From: Nocardia sp. NBC_00416
GTDB taxonomy: Bacteria; Actinomycetota; Actinomycetes; Mycobacteriales; Mycobacteriaceae
DNA length: 64,000 nucleotides
Assembly: GCF_036032445.1 (NCBI RefSeq)
Contig: NZ_CP107932.1
Coordinates: 1,118,501 to 1,182,500, forward strand
Direction of reading: 5' to 3'
The translations under genes were made by a program, and so were the position numbers. Of this stretch, positions 57,813 to 64,000 are shown one piece after another (the stretch's first letter is position 1; each line of letters starts with the position of its first letter). The notes under the pieces are model-generated. The model had not been told where the DNA came from. It ran no database searches and saw nothing but the letters and a program-made list of their open reading frames with translations.

Positions 57813-59129
57813 TCACGCGCGATCGCCGCGTGCGTCGAGTACGCGGGTCACGAAATCTTGTGCGTGACCCAGGTATCCGGCGGGGTCCAGCAGTTCGCGT
57901 ACGCGATCCGGTGCGAGGTATTCGGTGACGGCGGGGTCGGTATCCAGCGCCGGGTGCTCGCCGGTGGCGGCGGCGGTGACGATTTCGCGCGCGCGATCGG
58001 TGTGCTCGGCCAGCGCCGCGGTGACCCGCTCGGCCAGTAGCAGTCCCTGCGTGATCCCGAGGTTTCGCGCCATGGCCGCGGGGTGAACCTGTAAACCGCT
58101 GAGGCTCTGGGCCAGCCGGTGGGCGGCGCCGCCGGCGAGACGCAGCAGATCGGTGACCGTTTCCCATTCGGCGTGCCAGGCGCCCGCGGCCCGCTGTAAT
58201 TCGTGGTCCATTGCGCCGAGCGCGTCCGCGACCAGACCCGGGACCCGGCGCGCGGCGGCCCGCGCCGTGATCGCGGCAATCGGGTTGCGTTTATGGGGCA
58301 TCGCCGAAGAGCCGCCCGGGGAGGCCTCGGCGACCTCGCCGATTTCGGTGGCGGCCAGCGCGACGATATCCGTGGCGATCTTGCCGACCGCTCCGGCTCC
58401 GACACCGAGGGCGGTGGCGAGTTCGGCGATCGGGGTCCGGTCGGTGTGCCAGGGCACGCGCTGCGGCGCCAGCCCGAGTTCGGCCGCGAGCGCGTCCGCG
58501 ACCGCGGTGCCGTGTGGATACAGCGCCGCGAGAGTTCCGGCGGCGCCGCCGAATTGCACCGGCAGATCGGCCAGTACGGCGGTGAGTGCGCCGGCCGCGC
58601 GGTCCAGGGCCGCGCACCAGCCGGCGGCCAGCGCGCCGAACGTGGTGGGCAGGGCCTGCTGTCCGAGAGTGCGGGCGGCCATGGGTGTTCCGCGATGGTC
58701 GGCCGCCAGCCGGGCGGCGGCGTCGGCCGCGGTACGCAGATCGGTGATGATCAGGGCTCCGGCACGCTGGGCGAGCAGCAGCAGCGCGTTGTCCAGGATG
58801 TCCTGGCTCGTGGCGCCCTTGTGGACGGCGGCGGCGGGCACCCCCGCATCCGCGCAGACCGCGCGCAGTTTCGTGACCAGCGGGATCACCGGATTGCCGC
58901 CCGAGACCGCCGCGGCGCCCAGTTGTACGGGGTCGAGCGAGCGGGCCAGGTGCGGACCGGCGATACCGATGGCGTCCGCGTGGGCCGGGTCCAGCACGCC
59001 GACCGCGGCCTGGGCGCGGGCGAGCGCGCATTCCACCTCGACCAGGGCGATGATCCAGGCGCGATCGGACAGGGCGGGGCCGAGTTCGGCCGCGCCGAAC
59101 AGCGGGTCGAACAGCGCTCCACGCGGCAC
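57813..59129 (-). CDS. pcaB: 3-carboxy-cis,cis-muconate cycloisomerase
   Basis: A 438-residue member of the fumarase/aspartase superfamily with the signature GGSSAMPHKRNPIAAI and the substrate block VHKGATSQDILDNALLL. It cyclises the ring-cleavage product to 4-carboxymuconolactone. GTG 59129, 10 nt after the pcaG stop. The 68-nt gap to pcaL is the largest within the first part of the operon. Confidence 0.94.
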   Translation of the reverse strand: MPRGALFDPLFGAAELGPALSDRAWIIALVEVECALARAQAAVGVLDPAHADAIGIAGPHLARSLDPVQLGAAAVSGGNPVIPLVTKLRAVCADAGVPAAAVHKGATSQDILDNALLLLAQRAGALIITDLRTAADAAARLAADHRGTPMAARTLGQQALPTTFGALAAGWCAALDRAAGALTAVLADLPVQFGGAAGTLAALYPHGTAVADALAAELGLAPQRVPWHTDRTPIAELATALGVGAGAVGKIATDIVALAATEIGEVAEASPGGSSAMPHKRNPIAAITARAAARRVPGLVADALGAMDHELQRAAGAWHAEWETVTDLLRLAGGAAHRLAQSLSGLQVHPAAMARNLGITQGLLLAERVTAALAEHTDRAREIVTAAATGEHPALDTDPAVTEYLAPDRVRELLDPAGYLGHAQDFVTRVLDARGDRA

Positions 59130-59139
59130 GGCTGGTCTC

Positions 59140-59766
59140 CTAGAAGTAGAAGAAGGGAGTCTCGACGCCGTCGGGGTCGGCGTCCTGGACCACGATGTCG
59201 AGGTGGTAGCCCTGATCGGTGGCGGCGGCGATCAGCTTGTGCCGCTGAGCGCCCGGCAGCGCGCACAACACCGGGTCGCTGTCGTTGGCGGATTGCTCGT
59301 CGGGGAAATAGAGCCGGGTGACGAGCCGGTTGAGCATTCCGCGGGCGAAGATCGACACATTCAGATGCGGCGCCTCGAAGGCGCCGCCACCGGCGGGGTT
59401 GGCGCCCGGTTTGATCGTGGTGAACCGGGCGGTGCCGGTGGCGTCGGCGGGGCTGCGGCCGAACCCGCGGAAGGCCGCGTCGGTCTGCGGCCGGGGGTCG
59501 TCGGGATGTTCGAAGACGCCCTCGCTGTTGGCCTGCCAGACCTCCACCAGCGCGTCCGCCATCGGCACCCGGCCGCCGTCCGCGACGGAGATCGTGATCG
59601 TCACCGCCCCGGGGGCGCCCGGTGCGACGACTTCGGGACCGTCGGGCCAGGGCAGCCCGATGTGGAGGAAGGGCCCGACCGTCTGCGAGGGCGTCGGCCC
59701 GAACGCGACGGTGGTGAAGTCCCCGGGCGTCACCGGATAGCGGGGGGCGAATTCGGTATCACTCAT
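59140..59766 (-). CDS. pcaG: Protocatechuate 3,4-dioxygenase alpha subunit
   Basis: A 208-residue subunit with TPSQTVGPFLHIGLPW, DALVEVWQANSEGVFEHP, TTIKPG and APHLNVSIFARGMLNRLVTR. It lacks the iron ligands, which are in the beta subunit. ATG 59766 overlaps the pcaH stop by 8 nt; the two form the intradiol dioxygenase. Confidence 0.95.
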   Translation of the reverse strand: MSDTEFAPRYPVTPGDFTTVAFGPTPSQTVGPFLHIGLPWPDGPEVVAPGAPGAVTITISVADGGRVPMADALVEVWQANSEGVFEHPDDPRPQTDAAFRGFGRSPADATGTARFTTIKPGANPAGGGAFEAPHLNVSIFARGMLNRLVTRLYFPDEQSANDSDPVLCALPGAQRHKLIAAATDQGYHLDIVVQDADPDGVETPFFYF

Positions 59767-60478
59767 CGTGGTCGTCCTCCTCGAACGGGGTGGCGTCGCG
59801 ACCCCGCAGCACGATGTCGAAACGGAAACCCAGCGCCCAGTTGTCGGTGGTGGCGCCGTAGTCGAACACACTCACCATGCGCTGGCGGGCGCCGTCGGGA
59901 ACCGCGTTGTAGATCGGGTCCTGGAAGAACATCGGGTCGTCCGGAAAGTACATCTGGGTGACCAGGCGCTGGGTGAAGGCGCGCCCGAACAGGGAGAAAT
60001 GGATATGCGCGGGCCGCCACGCGTTGCGGTGGTTGCGCCAGGGGTAGACGCCCGGCTTGATCGTGGTGAACGAATAGTGGCCGTCGCTGTCGGTGAGGGT
60101 CCGGCCGACACCGTCGAAGTAGGGATCGAGCGGGGCCGGCCACTGGTCGCCCTGGTGCCGGTAGCGGCCGGCGGCATTGGCCTGCCAGATCTCGACCAGC
60201 GTGTGCGGCACCGGCGTGCGGTCGCTGTCGAGGACCTGCCCGTGCACGACGATCCGCTGCCCGAGGGCCTCGCCGCCGCGGGCCAGGGTCAGATCCGCGT
60301 CCGAGTCGGTGACGCGGCCTTCGCCGAGTGCCGGACCGGTGAGTTCACCGAGTCGCTGCGGTAGTAGGACCAGGGGTTGCCGGGGGTGGCGTAGCGCGGT
60401 GGTGCGGTATTCGGCGAAGTCGAGCGGAGCTTCCTCGTCCTTGTCGATACCGCGGTACGGCGGTGGCAGATGGAGCAT
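59759..60478 (-). CDS. pcaH: Protocatechuate 3,4-dioxygenase beta subunit
   Basis: A 239-residue subunit carrying the non-heme Fe(III) site: Tyr and two His in YPWRNHRNAWRPAHIHFS, with the second Tyr further on. The substrate loop TLVEIWQANAAGRYRHQGDQ is typical. It opens the ring of protocatechuate. ATG 60478 is used; a longer frame to TTG 60556 would run into the promoter region. First gene of pcaHGBLRF. Confidence 0.94.
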   Translation of the reverse strand: MLHLPPPYRGIDKDEEAPLDFAEYRTTALRHPRQPLVLLPQRLGELTGPALGEGRVTDSDADLTLARGGEALGQRIVVHGQVLDSDRTPVPHTLVEIWQANAAGRYRHQGDQWPAPLDPYFDGVGRTLTDSDGHYSFTTIKPGVYPWRNHRNAWRPAHIHFSLFGRAFTQRLVTQMYFPDDPMFFQDPIYNAVPDGARQRMVSVFDYGATTDNWALGFRFDIVLRGRDATPFEEDDHDE

Positions 60479-60566
60479 GCGCGCGACCTCGCGTTCGGGA
60501 TGTGGACATTGTTTCGGGATGCGAACAGCATAGAGCGGCTCGATCGGCTGGGACAACCACCAATAT

Positions 60567-60615
60567 GTTCGCTATGCGTACGCAGGTTCACAATACGCAC
60601 GATCGAGGTTACAGT
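60567..60615 (+). promoter_or_regulatory. PcaR boxes and pcaIJ promoter
   Basis: Two 15-mers in direct repeat, GTTCGCTATGCGTAC (60567-60581) and GTTCACAATACGCAC (60586-60600), resemble the PcaR box known from Pseudomonas putida (GTTCGATAATCGCAC). The second overlaps a -35-like TTCACA (60587-60592), which is 17 bp before -10-like TACAGT (60610-60615). ATG 60626 lies only 10 nt after the -10, so the pcaI leader is very short. Confidence 0.65.
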
Positions 60616-60625
60616 GGAGCGCGTG

Positions 60626-61372
60626 ATGGACAAAGTCATTGCCTCGGCCGCCGAAGCTGTCGCCGACATCCCCGACGGCTCCTCGCTCGCCGTCGGCGGA
60701 TTCGGGCTGGTGGGCGTGCCCGAAGTGCTGATCAACGCACTGCTCGACCAAGGCGCCACGGACTTGGAGGTCGTCAGCAACAACTGCGGCACCTCCGGGT
60801 TCGGTCTCGGTGTGCTCCTCGCGGAACACCGGATCCGCCGTACGGTCAGTTCCTACGTCGGCGCCAACGAGGAGTTCGCCCGCCAGTACCTCGGCGGGGA
60901 GCTCGAGGTGGAACTGACGCCGCAGGGCACCCTCGCGGAACGGCTGCGGGCCGGTGGCGCGGGCATTCCGGCGTTCTTCACCCCCGCGGGGGTCGGGACC
61001 CAGGTCGCCGAGGGCGGGCTGCCGCTGCGCTACGACGGCGCGGGCGGGATCGCCGTGGCGAGTCCGCCGAAGGAAACCCGGGTGTTCGACGGGGCCACCT
61101 ATGTCCTGGAGCGCGGCATCGTCACCGACTACGCCCTGGTCCACGCGTGGAAGGGCGACCGGCACGGCAATCTCGTCTATCGCGCCAGTGCACGCAATTT
61201 CAATCCACCGGCCGCCGCGGCCGGCCGCGTCACCATCGCCCAGGTCGAACACCTGGTGGAACCCGGTGACCTGGACCCCGACGAAGTGCACACACCCGGA
61301 ATCCAGGTCCAGCGTGTGGTGCACGTCGGCAAGGTCACGGTGGGAATCGAGAACAGGACGGTCCGCGCATGA
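60626..61372 (+). CDS. pcaI: 3-oxoadipate CoA-transferase subunit A
   Basis: A 248-residue CoA-transferase alpha subunit: [57 protein letters not shown] and [15 protein letters not shown]. With PcaJ it moves CoA from succinyl-CoA to beta-ketoadipate. ATG 60626; GTG 60614 is in frame but sits within the -10 region. Overlaps pcaJ by 4 nt. Confidence 0.94.
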   Translation: MDKVIASAAEAVADIPDGSSLAVGGFGLVGVPEVLINALLDQGATDLEVVSNNCGTSGFGLGVLLAEHRIRRTVSSYVGANEEFARQYLGGELEVELTPQGTLAERLRAGGAGIPAFFTPAGVGTQVAEGGLPLRYDGAGGIAVASPPKETRVFDGATYVLERGIVTDYALVHAWKGDRHGNLVYRASARNFNPPAAAAGRVTIAQVEHLVEPGDLDPDEVHTPGIQVQRVVHVGKVTVGIENRTVRA

Positions 61373-62025
61373 CACTGACTCGTGAACAGATGGCGGCCAG
61401 GGTCGCCGCCGAACTCGAGGACGGGCAATACGTGAACCTCGGTATCGGCATGCCCACACTGGTGCCCAACTACCTGCCCGGCGACATCACCGTCGTCCTG
61501 CATTCGGAGAACGGTGTCCTCGGTGTCGGTCCGTACCCGACCGAGGACGAACTCGACCCCGAGTTGATCAACGCGGGCAAGGAGACGATCACCGTGGCGC
61601 CCGGTGCCTCGTTCTTCGACTCGGCCCAGTCGTTCGGCATGATCCGCGGCGGCCAGGTCGATGTGGCCGTACTGGGCGCCATGCAGATCAGCGCCGGGGG
61701 TGATCTGGCCAACTGGATGATTCCGGGGAAAATGGTGAAGGGGATGGGTGGGGCCATGGATCTGGTGCACGGGGCCCGCCGGGTGATCGTGATGATGGAT
61801 CACCTATCGCGGTCGGGGGAACCGAAGATCGTGGAGCGGTGCACGCTGCCACTGACCGGTACGGGCTGCGTGGACCGCGTCATCACCGATATGGCCGTTC
61901 TCGATATCACCGGAAAAGGGCTGGTGCTGGTGGAAACCGCCCCGGGTGTGAGTGTCGCGGAAGTCCGCGCCGCCACCGGCGCCGAGATCGAGATCGCGCC
62001 GGAACTACTGGAACGAGTGGGCTGA
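61369..62025 (+). CDS. pcaJ: 3-oxoadipate CoA-transferase subunit B
   Basis: A 218-residue beta subunit with the catalytic Glu in [15 protein letters not shown], preceded by [35 protein letters not shown] is also typical. ATG 61369 overlaps the pcaI stop (ATGA), giving equal synthesis of both subunits. Confidence 0.95.
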   Translation: MTLTREQMAARVAAELEDGQYVNLGIGMPTLVPNYLPGDITVVLHSENGVLGVGPYPTEDELDPELINAGKETITVAPGASFFDSAQSFGMIRGGQVDVAVLGAMQISAGGDLANWMIPGKMVKGMGGAMDLVHGARRVIVMMDHLSRSGEPKIVERCTLPLTGTGCVDRVITDMAVLDITGKGLVLVETAPGVSVAEVRAATGAEIEIAPELLERVG

Positions 62026-62056
62026 CGGCGTGGCTGCCGTGGTCGCGCGGACCGGT

Positions 62057-62965
62057 CTACAGGGTGGGCAGTCTTTCCATCGCCGCCCGGATGACCTCCA
62101 GAAACCAGCGTTGCGGGGCGCCGCGTCCCGGCACGTGGCGCGTGTAGGCGGCCACCTCGACCGGTTCGATGGGCCAGGGCAGCGGGAAGATCCGTACCGA
62201 GTGAGTGCCGGCCAGGGCGCGGGCGACCCGCTCCGGAACGATGGCGACCAGTTCGCTGTCCTGCACCACATAGGGCAGGGTGGCGAAACGGGTGACCCGG
62301 ACCGCGATGCGGCCTTCGAGCCGGTGTTCCAGCAGCGCCCGGCGCGGGCCCAGATGTCCGGTGCCGCCGTCGACCACGACATGGCGCTCCCGTTCGAGAT
62401 CGGCCTGGGTCGGGTCGGGGGTGCGCAGCCGGGGGTGGTCGGCGGCGACCATCCCCGCGTAACCCTCCGTGAACAAGGGGGTCCGGCGCAGCCGGGCCGA
62501 ATCGAGTACGGGACTGGCCACGACGGCGTCCATCTCGCCGCGGGCCAGCTGATCGGTGGCGGTCTCGAGATCGAATGCCTGGACTCGCAGACCGGCTTGC
62601 GGTGCGCGGGCCGTCAATTCCGCGAGCACCAGCGGCAGTACCGTCACTTCGCCCAGGTCGGAGAGTCCGAGGGTGAACCGGGTGGGCCGGCTCGGGTCGA
62701 ATTCGACGCTGGTGCCGAGCGTTTCGGTGACCTCCGCGAGCGCGGCGCGCAGCGGTGGATAGAGGCGTTCGGATTCCGAGGTCGGGATCAGTCCGCCGGA
62801 TCCGCGCACGAAGAGTTCGTCGTTCAGTCGCCTGCGCAATTTGCCCAGCCCGTAGCTGACCGTCGGCTGGGTAACGCCCAGCAGATCTGCCGCGGCCGTG
62901 ACACTGCGGGTCTCGTAGAGCAGGACGAACGTGCGCACCAGGTTGAGATCGACCTCCGCCGCCAT
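62057..62965 (-). CDS. LysR family regulator
   Basis: A 302-residue LysR-type protein. The N-terminal HTH is VRTFVLLYETRSVTAAADLL-GVTQPTVSYGLGKLRR; a periplasmic-binding-like effector domain follows (FTLGLSDLGEVTVLPLVLAE). ATG 62965. It is divergent from the MFS transporter gene with inverted TCAGAAA/TTTCTGA sites between, so it probably controls uptake in response to an aromatic acid. Confidence 0.92.
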   Translation of the reverse strand: MAAEVDLNLVRTFVLLYETRSVTAAADLLGVTQPTVSYGLGKLRRRLNDELFVRGSGGLIPTSESERLYPPLRAALAEVTETLGTSVEFDPSRPTRFTLGLSDLGEVTVLPLVLAELTARAPQAGLRVQAFDLETATDQLARGEMDAVVASPVLDSARLRRTPLFTEGYAGMVAADHPRLRTPDPTQADLERERHVVVDGGTGHLGPRRALLEHRLEGRIAVRVTRFATLPYVVQDSELVAIVPERVARALAGTHSVRIFPLPWPIEPVEVAAYTRHVPGRGAPQRWFLEVIRAAMERLPTL

Positions 62966-62984
62966 AGATCTCCTCTATTCCATC

Positions 62985-63078
62985 TCAGAAAAACATCTAT
63001 TGGATTTCTGATGAACGCCAGCTTAGCGTGAGTGCCGTCACAGTCCGGGTCGGTGCGCTCGACCCGAAGATCAGAAAT
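62985..63078. promoter_or_regulatory. Repeat sites between LysR and MFS genes
   Basis: TCAGAAA (62985-62991) and TTTCTGA (63005-63011) form an inverted repeat with a 13-bp spacer, and TCAGAAAT recurs at 63071-63078. A single dyad near the LysR start with a further half-site toward the target is a usual LysR-type arrangement. Confidence 0.5.
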
Positions 63079-63089
63079 GAACCTCCATC

Positions 63090-64000
63090 ATGAACAAACT
63101 GCTGTCGTGGCCGGCCGCGTTGTGCTGGCTCACCGTGCTCCTCGACGGGTACGACCTCGTCGTCCTCGGCGCGGTCATACCGACGCTGATCGACGAGAAC
63201 CACATCGGGTTCACCGCCTCCGGAGCGACCTTCGCCGCGACCATCTCCCTGGTCGGCGTGGCCGTGGGCGCCGCCGGATCCGGACCGCTCGCCGATCGCT
63301 ACGGCCGTCGCGCGGTCCTGCTGACCTCGATCACCCTGTTCTCGGTGTTCACGATCGCGGTGCCCTGGGCAGGCTCGGTCGCCGTGTTCGGCGCCTTCCG
63401 GCTGCTCGCCGGGCTCGGGCTCGGCGCCTGCATGCCGACCGCCCTCACCTTCATGGCCGAACATATGCCCGCGTCCCGGCGCGCGTTCGCCAGCACATTC
63501 ACCATGACCGGCTATCACGCCGGTGCGGTCATCGCCTCGCTGCTCGCGCTGTGGCTCGTCCCCCACTGGGAGATCCTGTTCTACGCCGGCGGAGTCGCCG
63601 GGTTCCTGCTGTTGCCGCTGATGTGGTGGAAACTGCCGGAATCCGATGCCTACCTGGCCGTTCAGGGCAAGCCCCGGCGGGTCGGGCCCACCGTCGTGCT
63701 ACAACCCCGGTATCTGCGTACCACCGTCGGCGTGTGGGTCGGATCCTTCATGGGGCTGCTGCTGGTCTACGGGCTGAACACCTGGTTGCCGAAGCTGATG
63801 CGCGACGCCGGATACAACATGTCCACCTCGTTGACCCTGCTGCTGGTACTGAACATCGGCGCCATCATCGGCCTGATCGTCGCGGGGACCCTGGCCGACC
63901 GGCGCGGTACCAAACCGACGATCCTGGTGTGGTTCGCCGCTGCCGCCGTCCTGCTGGCCCTGCTCAGCATCAAGGTGCCCAACACGGTCGTGCTCGATGC
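63090..64000 (+). CDS. MFS transporter, aromatic acid:H+ symporter type (cut by window end)
   Basis: The first 303 residues of a 12-helix major facilitator. The helix-1 motif LDGYDLVVLGAVIP is characteristic of the AAHS family (PcaK/BenK-like), and LADRYGRRAVLLTS is the loop 2-3 motif. Nine or so helices are present. ATG 63090 has ACCTCC upstream but no clear site. Next to the pca genes it most likely imports protocatechuate, 4-hydroxybenzoate or a similar acid. Confidence 0.9.
   Translation, partial: MNKLLSWPAALCWLTVLLDGYDLVVLGAVIPTLIDENHIGFTASGATFAATISLVGVAVGAAGSGPLADRYGRRAVLLTSITLFSVFTIAVPWAGSVAVFGAFRLLAGLGLGACMPTALTFMAEHMPASRRAFASTFTMTGYHAGAVIASLLALWLVPHWEILFYAGGVAGFLLLPLMWWKLPESDAYLAVQGKPRRVGPTVVLQPRYLRTTVGVWVGSFMGLLLVYGLNTWLPKLMRDAGYNMSTSLTLLLVLNIGAIIGLIVAGTLADRRGTKPTILVWFAAAAVLLALLSIKVPNTVVLD

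Noticed and set aside
57745..58167. N-terminal extension of pcaL upstream of ATG 57744
   Set aside because: It overlaps pcaB coding sequence and is Arg-rich without hydrolase character.
1..64000. Insertion sequences, prophage, CRISPR arrays, rRNA or tRNA genes
   Set aside because: No transposase, integrase or phage structural motifs, no regularly spaced repeats beyond the short operator repeats, and no RNA gene signatures were seen.

Overview
The window is high-GC DNA from an actinomycete, most likely Nocardia or a close Rhodococcus-like relative. I infer this from gene content: a large SARP/AfsR regulator, an alkB-rubredoxin locus, the actinobacterial pca order (pcaIJ divergent from pcaHGBLRF, with a pcaD/pcaC fusion), an Asp23/Gls24 cluster, an MprF-type lipid aminoacylase and many GTG starts with 4-nt gene overlaps. 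I see no rRNA, tRNA, IS element or CRISPR array.

Layout. 1-421: 5' part of a BCCT osmolyte transporter. 0.6-10.2 kb: a module around a 1052-residue SARP/AfsR-type regulator. On one side is a ferredoxin-P450-DUF4097-serine hydrolase operon and on the other a DrrAB-like ABC exporter. Both operons start behind the same operator: four CTGAYA repeats at 11, 11 and 12 bp steps. 10.3-16.6 kb: a secreted protein, an acyl-CoA ligase divergent from a TetR-AidB-like dehydrogenase pair, a second secreted protein and a hypothetical protein. 16.6-20.4 kb: a TetR gene, a duplicated membrane protein, and alkB with two rubredoxins divergent from another TetR gene. 20.5-27 kb: an exported sulfatase with an atypical active site, an SAM methyltransferase, and an MprF-like synthase coupled to a membrane-anchored esterase. 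27-34 kb: a gene-poor stretch with a tiny membrane peptide, a Pro/Ala/Ser-rich protein, MarR, DinB, SDR/TetR genes and two apparent gene remnants. 33.8-38.3 kb: a DUF4173 membrane protein, a two-component system and a YoaK-like protein. 38.5-42 kb: a TPP riboswitch controlling tenA-thiY-thiX-thiZ, for salvage of thiamine pyrimidine.

43.6-47.8 kb is a nine-gene, translationally coupled operon. It runs ECF sigma factor, zinc-motif anti-sigma factor fused to an Asp23 domain, several Asp23/Gls24 proteins, and three small membrane proteins like AmaP/DUF2273/DUF6286. It looks like a self-contained envelope-stress module with its own sigma switch. 48.7-51.5 kb encodes an SF2 helicase with two predicted transmembrane segments. 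52.7-53.8 kb encodes a nitrilase-fold protein that lacks the catalytic cysteine and sits behind an iron-box-like palindrome. 54.5-64 kb is a complete protocatechuate branch of the beta-ketoadipate pathway with its IclR regulator, then a LysR regulator divergent from an aromatic-acid MFS transporter cut by the window end.

The most unusual items are the paired SARP operators, the Asp23/sigma/anti-sigma module, the membrane-tethered helicase and the cysteine-less nitrilase homologue. All functional statements are read by eye from sequence; no database search was run.
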